The notes beneath the pieces were generated by a model. That model was not told where the DNA came from. It made no database searches and saw only the letters and a program-made list of their open reading frames with translations. Of a DNA stretch of 64,000 nucleotides, positions 58,601 to 64,000 are shown piece by piece (position 1 is the first letter of the stretch; every line of letters begins with the position of its first letter). Source of the stretch: Alligator mississippiensis. Taxonomy: Eukaryota > Chordata > Crocodylia > Alligatoridae. The position numbers were made by a program, and so were the translations under genes. The stretch lies in contig NC_081824.1 in assembly GCF_030867095.1 (NCBI RefSeq), forward strand, positions 306,172,956 through 306,236,955, in the 5' to 3' direction.

Positions 58601-59306
58601 TGCATAGATGCCCACAATTTTCTCCCTTCCCCCATAGTCCCTCATCTGAAAATCAGTACCAACCTGCAACATTTCACTAGGTTGCAGCTGTCCAACTTCT
58701 GGACAGGAAGGGGCTGCACACTGCAAGGGCCACAGATCTGGGGGCCACGCACCATGCGAGTGACCTCTCCCGGGCCCCCTGCCACATGCACACAGCACTC
58801 CCCTGCACAGCCACATAGGACTGCACTCCCACAAACCCCCCACAGCCTGGTTCTTCACTCAGCTGTATGCACAGCATCTCGCCTCATCTCCTGGCCATGT
58901 GCATCACCCACTGCAGTGCAGGCAGTCTGGTTCCCTTCTTTGCTCTGTGCACAACTTGGACACTCTAGCTCCCTTTCAGCTGCCAAGGCAGGAGCAACTG
59001 GGAGATGGGGGTGGTGGCTAGGTGGGAGCCCACAGGCTGCATGCTAACCCTCTGGGGGCTTCATGCTGCCAGCTGGACAACCCTGTATTAGATTAAGATA
59101 TTCAGGCATTTTCTTACTTTTTCAGGTTGTTGCTGAGAATCTCCCAAAATAATTTCAGCTTACTGGTGATGGACAAGCATGGCATGGACAAAGAGCGTTA
59201 CCCTTTCCCAGCTACACCTGCTGAGCTCTTTACTCTTATTGACACTTTCCCTTTGAGAAAAGAAGAGATGCTGCTGCAAGCAGAAGTTGGTCAGTCATGT
59301 CCCTAA
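31599..59306 (+). CDS. SRPX: SRPX, exons 2-10 (sushi repeat-containing protein), exon 1 not seen
   Basis: Spliced gene: join of 31599-31658, 38289-38480, 39302-39478, 47818-47944, 52103-52224, 52905-53084, 54892-55025, 56216-56337 and 59126-59306. Together these give 1295 coding bases, which is 430 whole codons plus stop after a codon shared with exon 1. That agrees with human SRPX (464 residues as I recall it) minus its short signal-peptide exon. Domain order is acidic N-terminal stretch, sushi 1, sushi 2, HYR, sushi 3, DUF4174. Each sushi module is a single phase 1-1 exon with six cysteines. SRPX is a secreted or secretory-pathway glycoprotein known as DRS/ETX1, linked in mammals to growth suppression and apoptosis; its biochemical activity is not settled. 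The paralogue SRPX2 has the same architecture, but the acidic start of exon 2 and the exon 3 sequence fit SRPX. No frameshift or premature stop is seen. Exon 1 and the promoter are not identified. Confidence 0.96.
31659..33479 (+). other. SRPX: SRPX intron 2, first part
   Basis: AT-rich, no repeat recognised. The intron runs from 31659 to 38288. Confidence 0.6.
33480..33615 (-). repeat. MIR SINE, antisense
   Basis: TAGGTGGAAAAACTGGGGCA, AATTTGCCAAGAGTGGCAGA, GCTGGGAATAAAACCTGGAT and the trailing GGTTCCCACTAGTCCACTGG match MIR in antisense order. Confidence 0.85.
33658..34071. mobile_element. hAT-like element, GCACTCAACC family
   Basis: Left end GTGCTCAACTAACAGCCC, right end GGATAGGTTGAGTGCCAC. 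It contains GATGGGGGCAATGATTCCCA and GTGGGCTAGATGACATGGCA, shared with 35080-35170 and with 17960-18352. Confidence 0.65.
34751..35025. mobile_element. Non-autonomous DNA transposon with perfect 16-bp ends
   Basis: CCAGGGCTGGATTAAC at 34751-34766 and its exact reverse complement GTTAATCCAGCCCTGG at 35010-35025. A 'gggcccac' / 'tatggccctga' interior suggests a GGGCC-type hAT family. No target duplication is visible. Confidence 0.8.
35075..35180. repeat. Fragment of the GCACTCAACC hAT-like family
   Basis: GATGGGGGCAATGACTCCCA, GCCACAGCAATTAATGCTGC and TTTCACTGCCAAATTTCTGG repeat the wording of 33760-33840 almost unchanged. Confidence 0.65.
35825..35960 (+). repeat. MIR SINE, degraded
   Basis: CCGCCTCAGTTTTCTCAGTG, GGAAATAATGATAATTCAGC and TTTGCAAAGTACTTTCAGAT follow the 3' half of MIR in sense order. 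Confidence 0.75.
35961..37302 (+). other. SRPX: SRPX intron 2, middle part
   Basis: No exon recognised. A hydrophobic frame at 36621-36878 begins with GTG and has no supporting splice context. Confidence 0.5.
37303..37488. mobile_element. Long-palindrome MITE, copy 2, in SRPX intron 2
   Basis: About 186 bases, nearly self-complementary. Outer arms AGGAATCGTCTCAGTTTGAC and AGCTGGGTCAAACAGATGTG; inner arms CACTTCAGCGGGGCTTTTTG and CAAAAGGCCCCACTGAAG; centre ATAACTGATTGAATCAACTAT. Clearly the same family as 5950-6118. It ends about 800 bases before exon 3. Confidence 0.85.
37489..38288 (+). other. SRPX: SRPX intron 2, last part
   Basis: No repeat recognised with confidence. GTAAACACTAAGTAGTAAATG near 37940 faintly resembles the TCTACAC-end elements. 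Confidence 0.45.
38289..38480 (+). CDS. SRPX: SRPX exon 3: sushi domain 1
   Basis: A 192-base phase 1-1 exon. The acceptor is a pyrimidine tract ending TATGCCAG; the donor is GTGAGT. It encodes a complete sushi/CCP module starting [12 protein letters not shown], with six cysteines (TPWC, ANC, TRC, IRC, LIC, VLC), the [20 protein letters not shown] core and the closing tryptophan motif [10 protein letters not shown]. Human SRPX has the same spacing. The six-cysteine form, rather than the canonical four, is typical of the SRPX family. Confidence 0.96.
38481..39301 (+). other. SRPX: SRPX intron 3
   Basis: An 821-base intron between sushi exons 1 and 2. No repeat recognised. Confidence 0.8.
39302..39478 (+). 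CDS. SRPX: SRPX exon 4: sushi domain 2
   Basis: A 177-base phase 1-1 exon. The acceptor is TTCTTTTCCCCAG; the donor is GTAAGA. It joins exon 3 to read KQKRCPTL as in human. The sushi module has six cysteines (KRC, FKC, SRC, YYC, VTC, ASC), the motif MPANGGFKC and the closing [10 protein letters not shown]. The intron between the two sushi exons is only 821 bases. Confidence 0.96.
39479..40170 (+). other. SRPX: SRPX intron 4, first part
   Basis: No exon or clear repeat; the intron runs from 39479 to 47817. Confidence 0.6.
40171..41348 (-). mobile_element. CR1 LINE, 5'-truncated, with reverse-transcriptase remains
   Basis: An antisense insertion in SRPX intron 4. The 3' end (left) shows the ATTCATAGATTGCAGAGTCG tail, and the element runs to about 41348, where it is 5'-truncated. 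It carries the C-terminal half of CR1 ORF2 (see separate entry), followed by the 3' region with CAGGTGACTATCTAGCCTCC in the expected place. Confidence 0.92.
40255..41350 (-). pseudogene. CR1 ORF2 remnant: reverse transcriptase C-terminal half
   Basis: Minus-strand frames read [32 protein letters not shown] and [14 protein letters not shown], with [11 protein letters not shown] and FKRRLDSHL further on: palm and thumb regions plus C-terminal tail of a CR1 polymerase. The catalytic FADD motif reads FAGN, so both aspartates are gone. There is an in-frame TAA after DRLD near 40976 and a frame change near 40510. The N-terminal endonuclease and the start are missing. Not functional. Confidence 0.9.
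41620..41692 (+). repeat. CR1 LINE 3' end
   Basis: GATCCTGCCTCAGGCTAGGG, TGGAGGTCCCTTCCAGCCCT and a TTCTCTATGATTCTATGA tail: the last bases of a CR1 copy in sense orientation. Confidence 0.88.
41740..42804 (+). mobile_element. Three-copy transposon family, copy 2 (longest)
   Basis: Left end GGCTAGGCACAGACATTCAA and right end TGTGTAATGTCTGCCCCAGCC are roughly inverted. The first 200 bases (TGAATTGATTCATCCTTTGC, GGAAATGCAGCCACATACCT) match 21481 and 63531. The GC-rich interior (41880-42600) differs between copies. A short complete derivative lies at its right end (42620-42802). Confidence 0.75.
42620..42802. mobile_element. 183-bp MITE nested at the right end of copy 2
   Basis: Ends CTGGGACAGACATTACACA and TGTGTAATGTCTGCCCCAG differ by one base over 19. 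Subterminal AACCAGTTT / AAACTGGTT repeats occur inside. It could be an independent insertion or the right end of the longer element made symmetrical. Confidence 0.8.
42805..44529 (+). other. SRPX: SRPX intron 4, middle part
   Basis: AT-rich, no exon or clear repeat recognised. Confidence 0.55.
44530..44715 (-). repeat. CR1 LINE 3' fragment, antisense
   Basis: GGAAAGCAGGGCTGGAAGAA, CATGAGGTCATTTAATTCAG and CCTGCTCAGGGCAGGATCAT are diverged CR1 3' sequence in antisense. Confidence 0.75.
45705..46142. mobile_element. Tigger/pogo-like non-autonomous element
   Basis: A 438-base element. TA-CAGTAAAAGCTGTGTTAAC at the left and AACAAAGCTTTTTACTG-TA at the right give a TA target duplication and pogo-type inverted ends. 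'taactggcattttactaactgg' and 'agataaccggcac' are typical subterminal phrases. GC-rich middle (45900-46060), no transposase. Confidence 0.88.
46830..47101. mobile_element. DNA transposon with GTGTCTACA ends
   Basis: Ends GTGCGTGTCTACATGTCGC and GTGACTTGTAGACACGCTC are inverted. The interior is rich in repeated TAGCGACAT / ATGTTGCCATAGC-like words. It has a similar end type to 26904-27224 but a different body. Confidence 0.75.
47370..47535 (-). repeat. MIR SINE, antisense
   Basis: TTCAGTTTTACAGAGGATTG, ACTTCCCTGAAGTCATGTAG and AGTGTCAGAGCTTTGGATGG match MIR in antisense order. It lies 280 bases before SRPX exon 5. Confidence 0.75.
47818..47944 (+). CDS. SRPX: SRPX exon 5: first half of HYR domain
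   Basis: A 127-base exon, phase 1 to phase 2, after acceptor GTGTTAACAG and before donor GTAAGT. It begins [20 protein letters not shown] and ends DTADGILT plus two bases of an Asp codon completed by exon 6. The IQCP cysteine and the EGRDTADG turn are typical of the HYR (hyalin repeat) domain, an Ig-like extracellular fold placed between sushi 2 and sushi 3 in SRPX proteins. Confidence 0.95.
47945..49095 (+). other. SRPX: SRPX intron 5, first part
   Basis: No exon or clear repeat recognised; the intron runs from 47945 to 52102. Confidence 0.6.
49096..49282. mobile_element. hAT MITE with perfect 8-bp target duplication
   Basis: A 187-base element CAGGGTTGGGCAAAATG…AATTGCCCACCCCTG flanked by CTTTAAAG on both sides (49088-49095 and 49283-49290), an exact hAT-type duplication. 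Inside are TGGCCCGGGGGCTGAATGCA and AGCGGCCTTCTGCCCAAAAT. Related fragments are at 19588, 23158 and 53760. Confidence 0.93.
49700..49792 (+). repeat. CR1 LINE 3' end, diverged
   Basis: GGGAACTGGACTTAATGATT, CAGGAGATCTCTTCCAGTTC and a closing TGTATGATTC follow the CR1 3' terminus. Confidence 0.7.
49793..51539 (+). other. SRPX: SRPX intron 5, middle part
   Basis: No exon or clear repeat recognised. Confidence 0.5.
51540..51900 (+). repeat. Possible LTR-like segment, unproven
   Basis: A GC-richer island in an AT-rich intron, with TGTTGCGAACTCTGGTGCCA near the start and a TATA-like GGAGGTATAAGAAGCC near 51726-51741. It could be a solo LTR or another repeat. No matching second copy, no target duplication and no adjacent retroelement genes are visible. 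Confidence 0.25.
52103..52224 (+). CDS. SRPX: SRPX exon 6: second half of HYR domain
   Basis: A 122-base exon, phase 2 to phase 1, acceptor TTTCTCATTTTAG, donor GTAAGA. Its first base completes the Asp codon of exon 5, giving DVILKGL. It carries the HYR signature [20 protein letters not shown] followed by TCKFLVKV, whose cysteine pairs with the one in exon 5. This is very close to human SRPX. Confidence 0.95.
52225..52904 (+). other. SRPX: SRPX intron 6, with (TG)n microsatellite
   Basis: A 680-base intron between the second HYR exon and sushi 3. A pure (GT)n run lies at about 52697-52723. Confidence 0.85.
52905..53084 (+). CDS. SRPX: SRPX exon 7: sushi domain 3
   Basis: A 180-base phase 1-1 exon, acceptor CCTATTCAAAG. 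Six cysteines (RRC, LKC, ATC, FFC, RVC, PTC) with the motifs LNAPENGY and [10 protein letters not shown] and the closing [10 protein letters not shown]. The end is fixed by frame. Exon 8 starts with two bases before its Met codon, so exon 7 must end one base into a codon. That selects donor GTACGT at 53085, although the better-looking GTGAGT lies four bases further on at 53089. Use of the second site would break the frame. Confidence 0.93.
53085..53580 (+). other. SRPX: SRPX intron 7, first part
   Basis: Starts with the tandem donor GTACGTGAGT. No repeat recognised before 53580. Confidence 0.6.
53581..53882 (+). repeat. hAT-like fragment, same family as 49096-49282
   Basis: The right end CTCACCAAAACTCATTAAGC, AGCCCTCCAGCCAGAATAAT and TACCCAGCCCTG matches the right end of 49096-49282. 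The part before 53760 is GC-rich filler of uncertain origin. Confidence 0.6.
53890..54065 (+). repeat. hAT-like element, left end only
   Basis: CAGTGGTTCTCAACCTGTGG, GACCCCCGTGGGTCCACAGG and AAGGGGTCTGCAAAAGATGA form the left part of a Charlie-like hAT element. No right inverted end found. Confidence 0.65.
54235..54347 (+). repeat. CR1 LINE 3' end
   Basis: TAGATGACCTCTTGAGGTCC, TTTCCAGCCCTACTTTTCTA and TGATTCGAT mark the end of a CR1 copy. Confidence 0.85.
54892..55025 (+). CDS. SRPX: SRPX exon 8: start of C-terminal DUF4174 domain
   Basis: A 134-base exon, phase 1 to phase 0, acceptor TTTTTAATTCCAG, donor GTAAGC. It opens the C-terminal domain with [20 protein letters not shown], then [16 protein letters not shown] and the end QLGMLQ. 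The human protein is nearly identical through the [11 protein letters not shown] stretch. DUF4174 has a thioredoxin-like predicted fold and no proven activity. Confidence 0.95.
55026..56215 (+). other. SRPX: SRPX intron 8
   Basis: A 1190-base AT-rich intron within the DUF4174 coding region. No repeat recognised. Confidence 0.8.
56216..56337 (+). CDS. SRPX: SRPX exon 9: middle of DUF4174 domain
   Basis: A 122-base exon, phase 0 to phase 2, acceptor TTGGCCCTTCTAG, donor GTAAAG. It encodes [19 protein letters not shown] and ends LALQL plus two bases of an Arg codon. A second AG four bases into the exon would shift the frame and is not chosen. The first residue is Pro where human has Gln; the rest follows the family. 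Confidence 0.95.
56338..58165 (+). other. SRPX: SRPX intron 9, first part
   Basis: No exon or clear repeat recognised. Confidence 0.55.
58166..58500. repeat. hAT-like element fragment
   Basis: CCAACCTTTATGACTTTTGT at the left and GTGGCACACCTTCTGAAGAG, GTTGACTCC at the right are imperfectly inverted. The interior is purine-rich (GGCAGGCAGCACAACATC). Confidence 0.5.
58645..59090. repeat. hAT-like element fragment, GC-rich core
   Basis: Contains AGGTTGCAGCTGTCCAACTT near the left and GCCAGCTGGACAACCCTGT near the right, with a GC-rich interior. It lies just before the SRPX exon 10 acceptor. Confidence 0.5.
59126..59306 (+). CDS. SRPX: SRPX exon 10: end of DUF4174 domain and stop
   Basis: Acceptor TTCTTACTTTTTCAG; the coding part is 181 bases to TAA at 59304-59306. 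It reads [20 protein letters not shown], then DKERY, a less conserved [10 protein letters not shown], then [17 protein letters not shown] and the end GQSCP. The [11 protein letters not shown] and [12 protein letters not shown] motifs are hallmarks of SRPX and SRPX2. The extreme C-terminus differs from human, which ends in TCNT as I recall it. Confidence 0.95.
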
Positions 59307-59660
59307 TTGAGAATCACAGGGTTTCACCTCTGAGTGAATTGTTCTACTTACTTATTTTTCCCCTGGTGCTACATAAAGCATGACTTCTCTTTTTAATCAC
59401 TGATGTACAGATTTTTTTGTGGTTTTTTAATTCTATTTTATTGGGTAGCTTCTCTGCATATGATATATGCATGATGCTTTTTGTACTTTCAGCCATCCTT
59501 AGAGGAATTTGTACTGCTACTCTCCCAGGAAATCTGTGTACAGATATTGTGTTGGGTCTCCAAGAATTATTTTGAACTTCCCATTCCATGTAAAATTTGA
59601 TGTTACTTTCTTACTGTTTATAAATCTTTTAATAATAAAATATTGTTTTGCATATCCAGA
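59307..59660 (+). other. SRPX: SRPX 3' untranslated region
   Basis: The last exon continues past the stop for about 350 bases to a canonical poly(A) signal, AATAAA at 59634-59639. The cleavage site is inferred roughly 15-25 bases further, followed by a GT/T-rich downstream element (GCTTGTCTTAGG, then a T-rich run). The UTR is AT-rich and free of recognised repeats. Confidence 0.75.
59634..59639 (+). promoter_or_regulatory. SRPX: Poly(A) signal AATAAA of SRPX
   Basis: Perfect AATAAA hexamer about 330 bases after the SRPX stop, with a GT/T-rich stretch 20-50 bases downstream. It is the only canonical hexamer I noticed between the stop and the end of the UTR. Confidence 0.75.
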
Positions 59661-61160
59661 TAGCTTGTCTTAGGTTCCTTTCAGGAAGAAAAGTTGATCC
59701 CCAAAATTGGATCCAAATATTGACTTTGAAAGGTTACATATTTTGATTGAGGGTTAGGTCTATAAATGACCTGCCCTCAATATCACAGCAGTAAACAAGT
59801 TATTCTCTGCTGCAGGTGTACAGTATAACTTTGAATTGTAGTGTCCTTCAGTCTTCATGAAAGCCATATAACTTGTGCTTTGCCTTGTTTAATAGCATTA
59901 CAGACAAATAATAGCTGGAAAAAACACACAGGCAGCTAGGAACAAGATGGGTTTCAAGGGAGGAAAATTGGAGAGATGCTGGAAGGAGTTTCTTACATTT
60001 GCCTTGGCCAGATTTTATGGAGATACAAAAGAGGTAAAAGAAGTCTGGTAAACTCTCAGAGCAACACCACTGAGATGATAGTGAATTATGAAGTCACTGG
60101 ATTTGGATGGAGATACAGGTTATGTATGATACATTTTCAACTCATTACGTATTAGTGAGGTAAAATATTGTTCTTGCCTGTATCCCTGACTTGTGTTCCT
60201 GACAGAAGGGTCCTATCACTTCCTCTTGAAGGCAGACCATATCTTTGATTTGTTGACAAAGACCTAAGACATTCCCTGCTGCAAAATCTCCTCCAAAATC
60301 TATCACTTTTAGACCTGTAAAAATACTGACTGGCACATTATCCATTTTTACCTTGCAAATAATTGAACAGGTTATTTTTTAACCACTGTTGGTTTAATGC
60401 TTTTTCATTGGGTGGCTGGGATTGTTGGACATGAAGTGTTGAAGAAAGGAAAATTTGTTTTTTGAGCCTCATTATCCTGATAATAGAGTTCACTGGACAC
60501 TATCCTATGGAAGGGAGGCAAGCTGCTTATATAAAAAAAAGTGAGCTTGCAGCTTGATAGCTCACATTACACATGCCTGAACGTCTATTTAGCAATATCA
60601 AAAATTACATTCTGGGGGCCAGGTTGCCAGTTCATACTGTCTGTGTCATAAAGTCTTAAGGTCTTTCCAATTGAGGTCCTTGCTGCAGAATAAGGTATAA
60701 CTTTGGATGATTCAGTAGATTGTCTGGTTTTACAGGCTTCTGTTTCATGTGCTTTTATTAACCTTCTTTCTTCCCCTGGACTCCCGCCTCTACAAGAATT
60801 AAAACAGCTTTAAATTCCCAGTAACAACTCTATTTAGGTAAAAGGTCTTATAATGGCTAGGAAGTGCCACTGTCTCCCCCTCATCTCCCTCCAACCCTCC
60901 TTTTTATATTCAGAAAAGGAGAGCAACCTGCTTTCCAGTGATTTTTCCATTGTATTACTCTAGTTATAAGCCCCTACAATCCATTTAAGCAAAATGCATA
61001 ATCCAGTTTTACAACCACTGTGATGATAAAGTATGCTCTGAAGTTACTGCAATCAGAAAAGCAATTGCAATCATCAAGCTCTGAAGGGAAATTATTGAAA
61101 GTAGATAAAAATGTAGTGGATGTAGTGATTAGATTACTAGGCGTAGTTCTACGTAGGTCT
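59661..61160. other. SRPX 3' flank, no gene seen
   Basis: Unique-looking DNA. A minus-strand frame at 60145-60345 has no recognised homology. From human gene order the next gene should be SYTL5 on the minus strand, but no exon is evident. Confidence 0.4.
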
Positions 61161-61164
61161 TCAA

Positions 61165-61262
61165 ACAAGAGGGAGCGTGGACCAGTGAAGAGTACATTCA
61201 ACTGGGAGGGAGGAGTCCTGGGTTCTGGTCCCTTCTGCCTGGAAGTGGCATGCTATTTTAGT
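61165..61262 (+). repeat. MIR SINE, 5' part
   Basis: GGACCAGTGAAGAGTACATT, GGAGGAGTCCTGGGTTCTGG and TCCCTTCTGCCTGGAAGTGG follow the A/B-box half of MIR. Confidence 0.7.
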
Positions 61263-63530
61263 CATTGGTTAAACCAGAAATAGCCCTAGCAGGAAGCACC
61301 AGAACGACGGCAACCACCGTGCTCCTCCAAGCCGAGAGTCAGCAGTGGGGGAATCAACCACTAAGGAGTTTCTTGTTGCTCTGGTACAGGCTGAAGAAGG
61401 AAACAATGGGGCACTCCAGTGGGAAAAGAGATATCTGCAGCAAGACTGGGCAGGTCCAAAGGGGGAAACTGAATGACAAAGGAAGCTCCCTTTTTCCCAA
61501 TTTGGGGATAAAGGGCCTCCCTTCAGTATGAACTATCTGGAAACAGAACTGTTACTTATAGAGGTACCTCATGATTAGTGATACTAGACAGTGTCAAAAT
61601 TAGCCTTTGAACATATCTGGATTTCCATAGGGATGGCACCTTGTCACTAGAAGTGTGGAGGAAGCTGGAGAGTGTGGTGTGAGGCCTGTCAATAGACGTG
61701 AAACTGATAGGGTTTGCACCCAAGGCAAGCTGCTCCTGTAGGGGTTACTGCTAGAGAATGAAGGCACATGGAACGGTGATTTAAAAGCTGAAATTCAGCA
61801 GGGAAAAAAAATGAGGGTTAACTCTCTGGCATTTGGCCATGCTAGCAGTTCCCTCTGCACCAGAGGCTTCTTCTGGAAGTGAGGATCTTGCTGGCAACAA
61901 CCCTGTGGCTATTCTTCAGTCCTGGCTACCGGAGCCACTGTGGAGAACGGGCAGAATGCAGAAGGGGAAAGAAGCATGTCCCCCCACCTCCATTTTGGCA
62001 CCCCACCTTCCTCCCCGACACTGCCTGGGGCTCATGTCTTACTCATCCACCCGTTGTTATGTTACTGCTTGTTAGAATAGTAGGGGTAACAGGGCTTCAG
62101 CTAAAGATTTCCCACCAGTAGTGATGAATATCGTATTCCTGTTCATCCTTCATGCATTAAATCCACCTGAATTAAAAATCTATAAAAGAAGAGTCAAGGT
62201 AAGCAGAAGACAGGACCAGTAGGCAGCAGAAGAGAGAAGCATATAAGAATTATACCAAAGTTATACCTACAAGGGCTCAGAACATAGCATGTTTTTCTCG
62301 ATGGCCTATGAATGATGCAACCTACTCACCGCAATTAGAAAAAGGCAACAGGATATGCCCCATAAGGCATCCTAAACATTTGACAAAAAACACTGTAGCA
62401 GAGACAGAAACGAAGTAACATATTGAATTGTTTTAATGTAAGAGAAATAACATTGTATTTTACAATAACTACAATTGGGTTTACTAACCACCTTCTTCTA
62501 CAATCCACAAGTCTGAACGTACAGTACACAAAGTACAGCAACAAGCTGGGCAGGAGAAGTTTTGGCCAAATGTTGGCAGTGCTTAACAAAATGCAATGGC
62601 ATGAACTGCTAATATGTTTCACGTCCAATGTAACTGTCCTAAATAAAGCCTTTGACCAGGAAGGATGCATTGTAAGAGGATATGTGATACGACATCTGAC
62701 AGATGCAACATAGGCTAATCTTGTTTTAACAAACCCCAACATTAATTGAAAGGGGAGCTTTCACATGCTGCCCAAAGCAGCCTAAAGGCTACAAAGCATT
62801 ACATTCTCCAGAAGAGTAGCTGAAGCACATGGTTGTGTGTACTTTATTGCCGCAAATAAGAACTATTGTAATAATTAATCTAAATCATGGAAAGGAGAGT
62901 CTCAAAAACAACCCAAAAGCCACTTGGTTACTAGCTGAGGTTCAGTGGCTACCCTTAATGTAGCTACATATGCATTACCACCACATCAGACAAGATCCTT
63001 CATCTTTCGATCACTTGGCAAGGAATCCATGGGACAGTGTTTGGGATTCATTAATACAGTTAAGAGCATCCCATGGGCTGTTGCGGAAGAACACACTACT
63101 ATTTGCCATCCCTTACAGGAATGAACCAAATACACTCCCTTCTTACCACCGCCACTCCAGGCTTCCTCAATGTGGCTCTCAGTATCTGTATGTAAAAAGA
63201 AAAATAGGAAATGCACTGCTACCACACCGCAGTCAGATCAGTTCTAAAGGAGATTTTCTTTGCTAGAGTTGTAAAGAGCTAGCAATACTCTAGTCAGGGA
63301 AATCAAATGTCAGCTCTTATTTATAATAAGGAAAATAAGCAGATCAGTAGAGTAGAGAGCATTTGTTTGTTGTGCCCTGCCCAGTGCCCTGGACATCTGA
63401 GGACAGCATTTAGGTACATGAGGAGTTTGACATTAATGGAGGATTTAGAGAGGACAGCAAGGATGGGCTAGAGGAAGAAAGATTTCAGGGAAGACTCAGA
63501 TGCAGCCTTGCATGAGCCAATAGATAAGGG
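61263..63530. other. 3' flank, no gene recognised
   Basis: No coding exon identified on either strand. The part around 62340-63260 looks repeat-poor and could hold an untranslated region of the convergent neighbour, but nothing in the sequence proves it. Confidence 0.35.
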
Positions 63531-64000
63531 CTAAGTACAGACAGTCAAAAAGCCTAAGGATTAATTGATTCAGTCTTTGCAGGTTAGTCGAAGCTGCAAA
63601 GATTGAACCAATAAGCAAATGAGCAGACATTCACTTGTGATTCAGGAAATGCAGCCACATGCCTGCAATGGCTCAAGCTGGAAGCCTGGGTGCACTAGAG
63701 CAAGGCTCTCTGCCTGTGTGTTCACTTCCTCTTTCTGCTGCTCCCAAGTCTTTGGGATTTACAAAACAATTACAGCAGCAGGACTCTGCAGAGTTGCTCA
63801 TCACTTCCTCTTCCTGCTTCCACATGCCTCTGGGATTTGTAGTCCACAGTCACAGCCAGAATTAAGTAAGCCAGCAGGGCATAGCTGTTCTGTACTTAGG
63901 GGAAGGTGAGTTTAACTCCCCACTCCCTGGCCCCAGGCCCCAGCTGGGGTTTGCCTGGGGGAGGGAGGGGCAGTAAGCCAGCCAGTGAGATCAGTAAACC
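63531..64000 (+). mobile_element. Three-copy transposon family, copy 3, cut by window end
   Basis: CTAAGTACAGACAGTCAAAA, TTAATTGATTCAGTCTTTGC, AGGTTAGTCGAAGCTGCAAA and GGAAATGCAGCCACATGCCT match copies 1 and 2 in order. The right end lies beyond the window. Confidence 0.78.

Noticed and set aside
60145..60345. 66-codon minus-strand frame in the 3' flank
   Set aside because: No recognised domain and no splice or transcript context; likely chance.
62335..62742. 135-codon minus-strand frame
   Set aside because: Low-complexity hydrophobic and Cys-rich peptide, overlapped by an open + frame; not similar to SYTL5 as far as I can tell.
1..64000. CRISPR arrays, operons, phage or bacterial systems
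   Set aside because: No regularly spaced repeats and no dense coding; the window is intron-rich vertebrate DNA.

Overview
The window is vertebrate nuclear DNA from a sauropsid, most likely a crocodilian, with a turtle as the alternative. This is judged from repeat content: several CR1 LINE pieces ending in ATTCTATG-type 3' termini, old MIR SINEs, many hAT-like and TA-target non-autonomous DNA transposons, and no Alu, L1 or B1. The species call is inference. There are no prokaryotic operons, CRISPR arrays, tRNAs or rRNAs, and I see no undescribed protein system.

One protein gene can be assembled with confidence: SRPX (sushi repeat-containing protein, X-linked; also DRS/ETX1), on the + strand. 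Nine exons, matching human exons 2 to 10, lie at 31599-31658, 38289-38480, 39302-39478, 47818-47944, 52103-52224, 52905-53084, 54892-55025, 56216-56337 and 59126 to the stop at 59304-59306. A poly(A) signal lies at 59634-59639. All junctions keep frame with GT/AG sites. The order is a short acidic N-terminal stretch, sushi 1, sushi 2, a HYR domain split over two exons, sushi 3 and the C-terminal DUF4174 domain. The signal-peptide exon 1 is not recognisable and probably lies upstream of the window, which would make 1-31598 mostly or wholly intron 1.

Region by region: 1-31.6 kb is presumed intron 1 or upstream DNA, dense in hAT-like elements, MITEs, two LINE pol remnants, CR1 fragments and GC-rich repeat cores. 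31.6-59.7 kb is the SRPX body; its introns carry MIRs, a palindromic MITE, a CR1 copy with reverse-transcriptase remains, a Tigger-like element and a hAT MITE with a perfect 8-bp target duplication. 59.7-64 kb is 3' flank. From human gene order a convergent SYTL5 is expected beyond it, but no SYTL5 exon is recognisable here.

The points most worth a second look are a tandem (4-nt shifted) donor at SRPX exon 7 whose second site would cause an early stop, a three-copy transposon family with a short derivative nested at one end, GC-rich cores apparently shared between element families with different ends, and paired long-palindrome MITEs, one of them in SRPX intron 2.
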